This document shows, in pieces, positions 23,548-35,744 of a DNA stretch of 48,476 bases. The stretch is from Deltaproteobacteria bacterium (GTDB taxonomy: Bacteria; Myxococcota_A; UBA796; UBA9615). The position numbers and the translations under genes are program-made. The stretch spans positions 1-48,476 of the forward strand of contig JAGSHC010000020.1 in the NCBI GenBank assembly GCA_023954745.1. The letters run 5' to 3'. The notes under the pieces were generated by a model. It ran no database searches. It had not been told where the DNA came from and was given only the letters and a program-made list of their open reading frames with translations. The stretch's first letter is position 1, and each line of letters starts with the position of its first letter.

Positions 23548-25661
23548 TGCGCACCCTCCTCCTCGTCCTCGCGGCGCTGCTCGTCGCCTGCCCGTCGGCC
23601 TCCACCACCCCAGACCCCGAGCCGACGCCGGAGCCCACGCCCGCAGCGCCCGTCTACCCCTCGATGATGGTCACCCCCGCGCACAAACAGCTCATCCTCG
23701 ACCGGCTCGGCCGCGAGCCCTACGACGCGGTGCTCGCCGACATCCAGGCCACCGCCGCCGAAGCCTTCGAGGACGACGACCCGGACCAGTGGAACCCTTC
23801 CATCAACGGCCGCAACGCGGAGCGCACCCAGGCTCACGCCTTTCTCGCCTGGCTCCTCGAGGACGAGACCGAAGCGCAGGCTGCCCTCGACGGGTTCGCG
23901 CGCCTCGGCGACCACTGGGACACAAACGACGTGTGGGACATCAACATCCGCATGCCCCACACGCTCATGGGCTACGTGAACGCGTTGGATCTGCTGCGCG
24001 GGACCCCGTGGCTGCCCGCAGAGGCCGACGAGACGTTGGGGCGGACCCTCACGACCATCACCGCCGACTTCTTCGACCACTTCCTCCTCAACGACGGCGT
24101 GCGCGGGCTCGTGCTCGGCCCTGCCCAGAACAACCACCCCATCCGCACCGCCGCCGCCATCGGCTATGTGGCCCTCGCCTTCCCCGAGCACCCTCTCGCC
24201 CCCCAGTGGGCCAACTGGGCCTTCTCGGAGCTCGACTACCTCTGGGGACCCGACGGCCGCTACGTGCAGGCCGACGGCGCCGTCTCCGAGGGGCCCTTTT
24301 ACTTCGGCTTCGCCTGGGGGGTCGCCACCGCCATCTTCATCGCCGTCGACAACCTCGGGGAGATCCCGTTCGACCTGCAGCGGGACTGCCGCAACCGCAA
24401 CGACGTGGACCCCTGGGCCCCCATCGCCTGCACCGATGGCGAGGCGTTCACCTTCAGCAACCCCCTGGGCACCACCGCCTACGAAGCGACGGTGGACTGG
24501 AGCCTCGGCATCTCGTTGCCCTGGGGCAGCCGCCCGCCCCTGGCCGACGCATACTTCAACCCCTTCAACGGGGGCGCCCTGCTCAGCAGCTTCGGCGGCG
24601 ACGGCCGCTACGCCTGGGACTGGCTCGGCAACCGCGACCGCCCCCTGGAGATGCACCACGGGGCCGACCTCGCCGCCCACCACCTCGCCTACTACGACGA
24701 CACCGTCACCCCGACGGAGCCGCCCGAAGCCCACCGGCTCTTCCCGGACGGAGGGCACGCCGTCCTACGCTCGGACTGGGGCGAAGAGGCCCTGTGGATG
24801 CTGCTGATCGGCGAGTCCGGCCCCGCCCGCAAGACCCTGCACGACCACGTGGACGGCACATCCTTCTCCCTCGCCGCCTTCGGTGAGTACCTGCTTGTGG
24901 ACCCGGGCTACTACAAGCCCAACAGCCTCGACAACGCGCGCACCGCCCACTCGCCGGCCCACAACGTGGTGCTCATCGACGGCACCTCCGCGCCCAACAA
25001 GGGCCTGCTGACCAACTGGGGCGACGCGGACGCGCAGATCGGTGGTTTCGCCGCCCACGACGCCGGCAACGCCGTGGCCCAGGCCACCCAGACCTACCAG
25101 GACAGCACCATCACCCGGACCCTCGTGATGGTGGGGGGCCGCTTCGGCGTCGTCTTCGACCACATCACCACCACCCACGCCGACCCCCGGGAGCACCGTC
25201 TGCGCCTGCACGGGTATGCCGGCTTCGACAGTGGTGGGGTCTTCGCCACGTCCCCCAGCGGGGCCCGGTGGGAGCGCCCGAGCGGCGTGGGGATCGACGT
25301 CTGGGTGGGCAGCATCGGAGCCGGGCACTCCATCGAGGAGCCGCCCTACGCAGAGAACCAGGCTCCCCACGTCGGCAAGTTCGAGCTCGACCGTTCTACG
25401 GCCCACCATGGGGTGATGGACGCGGTGCTCACAGCCCAGGCCCCCGACTTCGTGACGGTGCTCGCCCCCTACCCCAACCCAGACTCCCGGCTCTCCATTA
25501 CCGAGAGCCCCGTGGCGGGCGCCGTCGCCGTGCGCATCGAAGACGGCGATGAGGTCTGGGACGTGTGGTTCGAGGAAGGAGCGGCGTCCATCACCGCCGC
25601 AAGCTGGACTCTGACCGTGGACAACACCGGCCCCTCGTACAGCACCACCGGCGCGCAGTGA
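23544..25661 (+). CDS. Heparinase II/III-like polysaccharide lyase, lipoprotein
   Basis: 705 aa. A lipobox (LLVAC, Cys16) is followed by a Pro/Thr/Glu-rich linker. An alpha/alpha-toroid region (about 40-390) contains NDVWDINIRMPHTLMGY and QNNHPIRTAAAIGY. The beta-sandwich heparinase II/III-like domain (about 400-600) has the signature HDHVDGTSFSLAAFGEYLLV and RTAHSPAHNVVLIDG. These enzymes eliminate uronate residues from anionic polysaccharides; candidate Tyr/His catalytic residues lie in those motifs, but the substrate cannot be told. Two Met codons in tandem open the gene and the first overlaps the GH105 stop. The next gene starts inside its stop (GTGA). Confidence 0.88.
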   Translation: MMRTLLLVLAALLVACPSASTTPDPEPTPEPTPAAPVYPSMMVTPAHKQLILDRLGREPYDAVLADIQATAAEAFEDDDPDQWNPSINGRNAERTQAHAFLAWLLEDETEAQAALDGFARLGDHWDTNDVWDINIRMPHTLMGYVNALDLLRGTPWLPAEADETLGRTLTTITADFFDHFLLNDGVRGLVLGPAQNNHPIRTAAAIGYVALAFPEHPLAPQWANWAFSELDYLWGPDGRYVQADGAVSEGPFYFGFAWGVATAIFIAVDNLGEIPFDLQRDCRNRNDVDPWAPIACTDGEAFTFSNPLGTTAYEATVDWSLGISLPWGSRPPLADAYFNPFNGGALLSSFGGDGRYAWDWLGNRDRPLEMHHGADLAAHHLAYYDDTVTPTEPPEAHRLFPDGGHAVLRSDWGEEALWMLLIGESGPARKTLHDHVDGTSFSLAAFGEYLLVDPGYYKPNSLDNARTAHSPAHNVVLIDGTSAPNKGLLTNWGDADAQIGGFAAHDAGNAVAQATQTYQDSTITRTLVMVGGRFGVVFDHITTTHADPREHRLRLHGYAGFDSGGVFATSPSGARWERPSGVGIDVWVGSIGAGHSIEEPPYAENQAPHVGKFELDRSTAHHGVMDAVLTAQAPDFVTVLAPYPNPDSRLSITESPVAGAVAVRIEDGDEVWDVWFEEGAASITAASWTLTVDNTGPSYSTTGAQ

Positions 25662-26197
25662 CCGACTGGGTCTTCGGGTACGGCTCCCTGGTGTGGCGGC
25701 CGGCCTTCCCCTACCTGGAGCGGCGGCCCGCGGCGATTCACGGATGGCTGCGCCGCTTCTGGCAGGCATCCACCGACCACCGGGGCACCCCGGAGGCACC
25801 AGGCCGCGTCGTCACCCTCACCGAAGAGCCGGGGGCGGTGACCTGGGGGACGGCCTACGCGCTCGATCCCGCACAACGCGAGCGCATCCTCGCCGAGCTC
25901 GACCACCGGGAAAAGGACGGCTACCTGCGACTGCACTTGCCCCTGGACTTCGGCGACGGCCCAGGCGACATCTCCGCTCTCGTCTATGTGGCCGGGCCCG
26001 ACAACCTCAACTACCTCGGCCCCGCCTCGGTGTCCGCCATGGCGGAGCAGGTCGGCGGAGCGGTGGGCCCCAGCGGCGCCAACGTAGAGTACGTTGTGCG
26101 TCTCGCTGAGGCGCTGAGAGCCATGGGGCGCCCCGACCCGCACGTGGAGGCGATCGAGGCGCGACTCGAGGCGACGGGGGAGGCCAAGGATGGCTGA
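25658..26197 (+). CDS. ChaC-like gamma-glutamylcyclotransferase
   Basis: 179 aa. ChaC/GGCT-fold enzyme that releases 5-oxoproline from glutathione or gamma-glutamyl peptides in the cytosol. [10 protein letters not shown] is the family's substrate-loop signature and LDHREKDGY carries the catalytic Glu. NLNYLGP and a C-terminal [10 protein letters not shown] helix also match. GTG 25658 is used because the family motif begins a few residues later and it overlaps the lyase stop by 4 bp. Glutathione is not certain as the substrate, since many Myxococcota lack it. Coupling to a polysaccharide lyase upstream and a cyclase downstream is unusual. Confidence 0.88.
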   Translation: MTDWVFGYGSLVWRPAFPYLERRPAAIHGWLRRFWQASTDHRGTPEAPGRVVTLTEEPGAVTWGTAYALDPAQRERILAELDHREKDGYLRLHLPLDFGDGPGDISALVYVAGPDNLNYLGPASVSAMAEQVGGAVGPSGANVEYVVRLAEALRAMGRPDPHVEAIEARLEATGEAKDG

Positions 26198-27410
26198 GGG
26201 AGACCGACTGGGGCGCGCCCTGGAGCGGGAGAGAGAGCGCAGCGGCGGAGTCGTCGCTGCTCTGCGCGCGGTGACAGGGCTCTTTCTCCTGGCGTTGTCC
26301 GTCTGGTTTGGCCTGGTGAAGGACGCCGACGACTGGGGGGCGAACCTCGGGCCCATGTCGGCCTTTGCCGGCATCGCTGTCCTCATCGTCGGAGCCGGCC
26401 TCCGATGGCCCCTGGTGCGCCGTCTCAATGGCTGGTTCGTGCCCCTCTTCGACGTGCCGATGGCGCTGTTCCTGCTCAACATCGCCTTCGAGAACTCCCC
26501 TCAACCCGAGTGGATCGTGGGTCTCATCGGCACGTTCAGCTGCGCGCTCATCGTCCTGTCCGGCTTCGCATTGGATCGCCGGACCACGCTGGTGACCATG
26601 GCGGTGGCGACGGTCGGCTTCTCGACGTTCCTCATCCGCAGCGAGATCCCCAACGCCGAGCTTGCGGTCGCCCTTCCCATCCTCCTCGGCACCGGCGCCG
26701 CGGTCGTATGGACCCTCGGGCGGGTCCAGGCCCTCGCCTCAGCCGAGGCCCGCCTCTCCCGCATGGCCCGCTACTTCAGCCCTGCCGTCGCCGACCGCCT
26801 GCAGGAGCACGGCTCCGAGGCAAGCGGACCCATCGAGATGGACATCACGCTGCTCTTCTCCGACATCCGCGGCTTCACGGCCTTGGCGGAGACACTCCCT
26901 CCCACGGCGGTGGTCGAGCTCCTGAACGAGTACCACGAGGCCATGGTGGACGTGCTCTTCGCCCACGCCGGCACCCTCGACAAGTTCATCGGCGACGGCC
27001 TGATGGCCTACTTCGGTGCCCCCATCGAAGACAGCCGGCACGCCGACAAGGCCGTGGCCTGCGCTCTTGCGATGCTCGAGCGTCTCGAAGAACTCAACCG
27101 AGTGCGCGTAGCGCGTGGGGAGCCAGAGCTGCGCATCGGGATCGGCGTGCACAGCGGCCGGGCGGTGGTGGGCGACGTCGGGGCGCCCGAGCGGCTGGAG
27201 TACACCGCCATCGGCGACACCGTGAACCTCGCCGCCCGCATCGAGACCCTGACGAAGACCCACGAGGTCGCAGTCCTCGTGTCCGACGACACCCGCTCCC
27301 TCGTCTCGACGCCCTATGCGTGGACCGAGCAGCCGGCGATGCCAGTGCGAGGCAAGACCGACCCCGTCCCCACCTGGGTCCCCGCGGAATCAGCGAGCGG
27401 CGACCGCTGA
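26190..27410 (+). CDS. Class III adenylate cyclase with membrane N-terminus
   Basis: 406 aa. The N-terminal half (about 20-180) has five or six hydrophobic helices with short loops. A linker helix leads into the catalytic domain (about 215-380). Metal-binding Asp residues are FSDIRGF (Asp225) and FIGDG (Asp269). KFIGD supplies Lys265, which favours adenine, and [15 protein letters not shown] contains the transition-state Asn and Arg. It should make cAMP on the cytosolic face in response to an unknown membrane or envelope signal. ATG 26190 overlaps the ChaC stop by 8 bp. Its 3' end overlaps the convergent PKD gene by 21 bp. Confidence 0.93.
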   Translation: MAEGDRLGRALERERERSGGVVAALRAVTGLFLLALSVWFGLVKDADDWGANLGPMSAFAGIAVLIVGAGLRWPLVRRLNGWFVPLFDVPMALFLLNIAFENSPQPEWIVGLIGTFSCALIVLSGFALDRRTTLVTMAVATVGFSTFLIRSEIPNAELAVALPILLGTGAAVVWTLGRVQALASAEARLSRMARYFSPAVADRLQEHGSEASGPIEMDITLLFSDIRGFTALAETLPPTAVVELLNEYHEAMVDVLFAHAGTLDKFIGDGLMAYFGAPIEDSRHADKAVACALAMLERLEELNRVRVARGEPELRIGIGVHSGRAVVGDVGAPERLEYTAIGDTVNLAARIETLTKTHEVAVLVSDDTRSLVSTPYAWTEQPAMPVRGKTDPVPTWVPAESASGDR

Positions 27411-27755
27411 ACCCTCCGCCTGGACGGCCTTGAGGACCACGGTCATGGCGCCGGCGCTGTCGAAGACCGTGAGCGTCACCTCGTAGTCCCCTGCCCGAGC
27501 GTAGGCGTGCTCTGCCTTGGCGGTCGTCGCCACGACTCCGTCTCCAAAGTCCCAGTGATACCGGAGGTCTTCGTCCCCTTCGGGATCGGTGGCGATGGCG
27601 GTCCACACGGTGGGCGCGTGGGCGGTGGGTCCTCGCACGCTGACCCAAGGAGCGGTGTTTTCGAGGGCCAACGCATCCGCGGCGGGCGCGGCGAGCGCGG
27701 GGGTGGCAAGGACGACGGCGAGGCAGGCAACGATGCAGGATGGGATGTGGGACAT
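27390..27755 (-). CDS. Small exported PKD-domain protein
   Basis: 121 aa. A signal peptide (about 1-23) and one PKD/immunoglobulin-like domain (about 35-115) with [17 protein letters not shown] and [20 protein letters not shown]. Such domains bind proteins or carbohydrates at the cell surface and are usually part of larger proteins; here it stands alone. GGAGGAG lies 5 nt before ATG 27755, which rules out the longer frame beginning at 27800. It is convergent with the cyclase gene and shares 21 bp with it. The binding partner is unknown. Confidence 0.82.
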   Translation of the reverse strand: MSHIPSCIVACLAVVLATPALAAPAADALALENTAPWVSVRGPTAHAPTVWTAIATDPEGDEDLRYHWDFGDGVVATTAKAEHAYARAGDYEVTLTVFDSAGAMTVVLKAVQAEGSAVAAR

Positions 27756-28059
27756 GAGGACTCCTCCGGTTGCCCCAAAGAGGAGCAGAGACCGTGCCAA
27801 GACCTTCGTTTGCGGCCCGAACGCGCCACGCCTCCCCGCAGACGACCGAGTCAGCCCCCCGCGAGGCCCCGGCGACGAGTGTCCGCGGTCGCCGCCGCGC
27901 GTCCGCGGACAGTCACCACGGCGGCCTCCTTGCCGAGATCGCGGGCACAGAGGACCTCAGACCTGAGGCCTGGGGAGCGCCGAGCGCAAGCAGCCACGAG
28001 GAACGCGGACCGCTCAACGCAACCGAGGGAGCGACGCCGCCATCGGCGCTCCCAGAGCC
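27756..28059. other. Intergenic region with 9-bp perfect hairpin
   Basis: This 304-bp gap between the PKD start and the carB stop holds no convincing gene. TGTCCGCGG (27880-27888) and CCGCGGACA (27903-27911) form a perfect 9-bp inverted repeat with a 14-nt loop. No T tract follows on either strand, so it could be a factor-dependent terminator for carB, a regulatory structure for the PKD gene, or chance in GC-rich DNA. Confidence 0.5.
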
Positions 28060-31320
<3,261 letters not shown>

Positions 31321-31531
31321 GGGGGATCCTCCGTGGGGCGCGTGATAGGCGGAAGGACACCGCCCGCCCGGGCTCCGCGCCGGCCGTTGTTTAGCCTCCA
31401 GACGCGGGAGGATCAAGCGAAGCAGGCCCGCGCTGTCCCAATCTCACGCGCGTCGGGAGGAAGCGCCGATACGGGTGTTTGATACCCTCCGGCCCGATGG
31501 GCGGAGCCCAAGCCGGAGCACCCTGGAGACC

Positions 31532-33237
31532 ATGGCGCCCACGAGTACGGCCGAGCTGGAGCTCCTCGACGCCGCCACGGCGGCGTGGGGAGCCTTCGTG
31601 CGCGCCGTCCGCGCCACCTCGCTGTACGACCCGAGCCACCCCCAAGTGCGTCCCTTCGTGGAGACCTTCGCGAGCGGTATCCGACTGTGCTGCACCTGGG
31701 GGGAGCCCGTGATCTTCACGGTCAACGACCGGTCCCTCGAGGTCAGGGGCATGAACATCGCGGCGACGACGCAGTTTCCGCCACACCTCCTCCAGCGCAT
31801 GCACCACGACGGCGTGCGCCAGCTTCACTTCCGATCGAGCTTCGGTCCGAGCGCGGCGGGAGGCCTGGCCACGGCGCTCGCCCCCTACACGAGCATCGGC
31901 AGCGCGCCCATGGAGCCCCTGTCCGACACGCTCAAGTGGGCAGCCCTGGCCGGGCTGACCTTTGTGATCCACGGGCGAAACAGCTTCGTGGCCGACCCCA
32001 CCACCCGCGCCCAGACCGCATGGCGCGCCCGCGTCCTGGGCCCCCGCCCCCTCCCCGACAGAGAGCACCTGCCTCAAGGCACTCCCCTGGCGCCGGTGTG
32101 GGATGGGCGACGCGGGCGGGTCCCCTGGCCCCCGCCGGTAGACGACATCGCCATTGCTGAGCTGCGCGGCGAGCTGGAGGCGGTCAACCACGCCGGGGTC
32201 CCCATGCGGCGAGTTGGCGAGATCATCGCCGACATCGTCGAGGGTTGGTCCGAAGACCCCCGCCTCGGTGAAATGCTCGACGTCCTCGCGTCTCTCGTCG
32301 ACGGGCTCCTGCAGGAGGGTGTCCCGGACGAAGCGTCCCGGCTCCTTCAGCCCATGGCGCGCTGGTCCGAGCGCCCCGCCCTCGACGCGCCTCGAGCCAC
32401 CCTCAAGCGCGACGTCAGGTCCTTTCTCACGCTGCTCGCCAGCGACTCCCGGTTGGCCCTCCTCCTCGAGGGGGTACAGACCGGACGGCTCAACCCCGAA
32501 CAGGTCGCGGCGTGGTTCGCAGCCCTCCCCTCTTCCGAGCTGCGGCACATCCTCCGCTTCGCGACGGCCGTTCCTCACGGCGCCTACCGCGACCGACTCC
32601 TCGATGTCGCCGCCGAGTTCGGCACCCTGTCCCCCCCGGGCTGGAAAGTGTCCTCACCAGCGGCACCACCGCCGAGGTGCTCCTCGCCCTCGACACCACC
32701 GACCTCATCGATGACATGCGCATCCACGTCACCATGGGGTGTCGCGCGATGGACCGGCCCGAGCCCGCCATCGTGGCCCGAGGCGCCAGGCTCGTGAGCT
32801 CGCTGAACCACCCCGCCGTGCGGGAGAAGATGACGGCGCTCCTCCGGCACCGTGCCTCGGAGCTCCGGACCATCGGCCTGCGTTATGTACAGCGCTTCAA
32901 GGTGGTGGAGGCGGCGCACAACATCGAGGAACTGGCCACCTCGGCCTACTTCGCCCAGATGCAGCGCCCCGAGCGCATCCTCATCGGCCTGGCCTTTGGC
33001 TCTGTGGGCGGCGCGCGCGCTGCGGAGGTGGCCCGTCGCCAGCTCGGTGAGGACTGGGAGTACGTCGACGTCGAACGCGCGGCGCCCTGGGTCCTGTGCC
33101 TCGCCTGCAGCGGCGCGCGCGACGCGGCAAGGCCCCTCAACTGGCTGGAAGACAAGCGGCTCCCGGGCCTGAGTTCCGCTGTCACCGACGCCCGAAACGC
33201 CCTGATGATGAGTCAGTCCCCGGGAGCTCGGCGATGA
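31532..33237 (+). CDS. Helical-repeat protein with Myxo-type N-terminal module, interrupted by a frameshift
   Basis: Two frames must be joined. The first (from ATG 31532) is good coding sequence to about residue 365 near 32630. There a C7 run (32631-32637) followed by GGG breaks the frame, and coding continues in the frame ending at 33237. One extra C would restore GTLSPPGLESVLTSG as continuous sequence, giving about 568 aa. The N-terminal part (about 10-110) has the same layout as the HD-GYP gene downstream: helix, SLYDPSHPQV, a VIFTVNDRSLEVRG strand pair and an HLLQRMHHDGV helix. The rest is helical, partly HEAT-like. It overlaps the next gene by ATGA. Sequencing error, true mutation or slippage are all possible. 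Confidence 0.7.
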
Positions 33238-34661
33238 CCCCCGCGCGGGAGCGGGCAATCGCGGCCCGGACCCTGGTGATCCGGCTCGCCGGAGCCATGC
33301 GGCTCGCCAGGCTTCACGACGCGGACAACGCCGCGCTGCACACCGCGGTAGACGACGTGTGCCGCCGACACCAGGAGGTCTTCAACGACCTCGGGAGCCT
33401 GCGCGTCACGTTCGAGGAGGGCGTCCTGCGGGTCAACGACACGGGGCTGGCGGACCTCACCCGGCCCGGGACCCCTCAGGAGCTGTTCTTCCTCCGGGAT
33501 GCTCTGACCTCCCGCGGACTGAGCGCCCTTCATCTGCTCGAGCCCGTGCAGCACTCCGAGCTACTCCGACTCCTCGACGCATGGACGCGCACGGGCCCGG
33601 ATCTCCATCCAGAGCAGCTTCAGGACTGGCTCCTCGAGATCGGTGTCCGGGCCGTCGCGGTGGAGCTGCCCGGCGAGGGGGACGAGGAACCGTCCATCGG
33701 CCCTGGTTCCGGCGGAGGGGTCGAGCCGCGGGACGTGTTGGAGGCCTACCTCGCGCTGCTGGCCGTGGGGGACCTCCTGGCCGACCCCGGCGAACCCCTC
33801 GACGGCGATCTGCTCACCAAGGCCCAGGCGGCGGTGGAGCACATGAGCGCCCTGACGGACTCGGCGCCTGACCTCGTTCTCTTCGCGACGACCTACCGGG
33901 ACTCCGGCCGCTACGCGTCGGTTCACGCGGCCAACACCTCCACGTTGGTCATGCTGCTGGGCCGAAGACTGGGTTTGGGGCACGAGGCGGTCTCGGAGCT
34001 GGGCCGCGCCGGTCTCTTCTGTGACCTGGGGATGCGAGGGCTCGGGGACGACGTGCGCTACCAAGGCGGGGAGCTCGACGAATACGTGACCCGCGAGGTC
34101 CTGGAACACCCTCTCCGTTCGCTCCTCCTGGGACTGCCTCTCGGGCTCCTCGACCCGGGCCACCGCGCCCAGCTCGTGGTGGGCTGGGAGCACCACACCG
34201 GCCTCGACGGGGACGGATACCCCCACGCGCCCCTTGGGGGAGCCCCGCACCTCTACGCCCGGATGGTCTCGGTGTGCGACGCGTACGACGCCCTGGTGCA
34301 CGACCGCGGTGACCGCGCTGGGCTGGCCCGGCCCCTCGCCATCGAAGCCCTCTACCAAGAGGTGGATCGGCGCTTCGACCGCGAGGTGCTCTTCGCGTTC
34401 TTCGAGATGCTCGGACGGTATCCGCCCGGCTCGGTGGTGCAGTTGGCCGAAGGCTCCATCGGTCTGGTGGGCGCTGCGTCCCTGGACCCTCGACTCTTCG
34501 ACCGGCCCGAGCTGTTCCTCGTGCTCGACGGGCAGGGTCAGCCCTTCCGGGACCCGCGGCGCGTCGATCTGGGGCGACAGCGGGGCGAGCACGCCAGCCG
34601 CATCACCCACACCCTGGACGACCGCCTCTTCGAGGAAAGCCTCTTCCAGCTGGTGTTCTGA
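33234..34661 (+). CDS. HD-GYP-like protein with degenerate HD motif
   Basis: 475 aa. An N-terminal alpha/beta module (about 12-115, containing RLHDADNAALHTAVDDVCRR) is shared in outline with the preceding gene. The C-terminal HD-GYP region (about 225-400) shows H231, EHPLRS (His292), WEHHTGLDGDGYP (His320-His321 and an intact GYP) and CDAYDAL (Asp349). The HD pair itself is LFCDLGMRGL, with Cys263 in place of His, and the usual DIGK Lys is missing. Active members hydrolyse cyclic di-GMP using a metal centre; loss of this His probably weakens or abolishes catalysis, leaving a binding or regulatory role. ATG 33234 overlaps the upstream stop by 4 bp. Confidence 0.87.
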   Translation: MTPARERAIAARTLVIRLAGAMRLARLHDADNAALHTAVDDVCRRHQEVFNDLGSLRVTFEEGVLRVNDTGLADLTRPGTPQELFFLRDALTSRGLSALHLLEPVQHSELLRLLDAWTRTGPDLHPEQLQDWLLEIGVRAVAVELPGEGDEEPSIGPGSGGGVEPRDVLEAYLALLAVGDLLADPGEPLDGDLLTKAQAAVEHMSALTDSAPDLVLFATTYRDSGRYASVHAANTSTLVMLLGRRLGLGHEAVSELGRAGLFCDLGMRGLGDDVRYQGGELDEYVTREVLEHPLRSLLLGLPLGLLDPGHRAQLVVGWEHHTGLDGDGYPHAPLGGAPHLYARMVSVCDAYDALVHDRGDRAGLARPLAIEALYQEVDRRFDREVLFAFFEMLGRYPPGSVVQLAEGSIGLVGAASLDPRLFDRPELFLVLDGQGQPFRDPRRVDLGRQRGEHASRITHTLDDRLFEESLFQLVF

Positions 34662-34689
34662 ACCCCGGTCTGGCGTGTCTGACGGCCCC

Positions 34690-35733
34690 CTAGGGCTGCA
34701 AGACCACCCGGACCTCTTCGCCCATGTGCACCCGACGCGGAAGGCTCTTCGGTAGCTGGAACACCGCGTTCACCCATGCGCTGCCCCCGGCGAGCTGACT
34801 GGACTCCTCGCCCACGGACTGCCAGCGCGCCCGAATGACCTTGCGTCCAGTGCCCCCCAGCTCCGGCAGCTCCACCCAGGCCAGCTCCTTCTCCACCAGA
34901 CGGTCCGCCCGCTTCTTCGGAATGACGATCTGCACGATGAACGACGCCGGATCCACCATCGAGAAGGCAGAGTCGACGCTCCGGGTGTTCCACTCGACGC
35001 CTTGAAGCGCGGTGACGTTGACTACGAGGCCGTTCATCGGCGACTTGAGTTGGCTGTTGTCGATTGCGTTCTCGAGGGTCCGGACCCGCTGCTCGAGGTC
35101 GTCGACGAGGGCGAGCGACAGAGCATCCTCCGAAGCCCGGCGGGCCTGGCGCGTGGAGACCTTGCGCCCACGGGTGTGCCTGGCGTTGATGGCCAGAGCC
35201 CGTTCGACGGCCGCCTCCTCGCCCTGGGTGCGTGCGGTGCGCTTGAAGCTCCCGCGGTCGCCGGTCGCCCGGGCGTTCCGCGCGTCCGCGTCGGCCTGGA
35301 GGCGCTTCGCCTCATCCACCATCCACTGGGGCGGGGGCGCATCGGCCGACGCACGGCTCTTGCCCCGCACCTGGGACCGCGCATCTCCGAGCTTCTTGTA
35401 GGTCTCTTTGAGCTTCGCTTGCCGGGACTCCGTCTCCAGCTCAGCGAGGACCTGCCCCTTCTTGACGCTCTCGCCGACCGTCACGAAGACTCCTCGCACC
35501 TTGCCAGGGACCTCGAAGGACACGTCCGCCACCCGCAGGGGCTCCACGAGGCCCAGGTACACCGGGGCGCCGTCGGGGGCGCCGGGCACGGTCTCCTGAG
35601 AGCTCGCGAGGATGTCGTCCTCGATGCTCGACTCGATCTCCAGCGCCGCGGACTGCATTTGCACGCCATCGTCCTCGTCGCCGCACGCGGCGAGCAGGAC
35701 CAGGGACAGCAGGAGAGAGCGGCGGAACAACAC
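34690..35733 (-). CDS. Membrane fusion protein (HlyD/RND-MFP-like) lipoprotein
   Basis: 347 aa. A lipobox (LLAAC, Cys17) is followed by an acidic linker and a split lipoyl domain. The first half is EVPGKVRGVFVTVGESVKKG, and the second half is SQLKSPMNGLVVNVTALQG (about 230-250). A long helical hairpin lies between them (about 100-230, rich in Lys, Arg, Ala and Asp). A C-terminal beta-barrel with VIPKKRADRL and GEEVRVVL finishes it. These are periplasmic adaptors of efflux pumps or type I secretion. No inner-membrane transporter is in the window. GTG 35733 is used because GGAG sits about 5 nt upstream and the lipobox then lies at normal distance. It overlaps no gene but starts 11 nt after the barrel protein's stop. 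Confidence 0.87.
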   Translation of the reverse strand: MLFRRSLLLSLVLLAACGDEDDGVQMQSAALEIESSIEDDILASSQETVPGAPDGAPVYLGLVEPLRVADVSFEVPGKVRGVFVTVGESVKKGQVLAELETESRQAKLKETYKKLGDARSQVRGKSRASADAPPPQWMVDEAKRLQADADARNARATGDRGSFKRTARTQGEEAAVERALAINARHTRGRKVSTRQARRASEDALSLALVDDLEQRVRTLENAIDNSQLKSPMNGLVVNVTALQGVEWNTRSVDSAFSMVDPASFIVQIVIPKKRADRLVEKELAWVELPELGGTGRKVIRARWQSVGEESSQLAGGSAWVNAVFQLPKSLPRRVHMGEEVRVVLQP

Positions 35734-35744
35734 GTGGACTCCGG

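Noticed and set aside
27756-28059. Small gene in the carB-PKD gap
   Set aside because: Open frames here are Arg/Pro-rich with no ribosome binding site, signal peptide or motif.
31475-31531. Start of the frameshifted gene at 31475
   Set aside because: A -10-like GATACC/TACCCT lies within this stretch, and ATG 31532 has GGAG just upstream.
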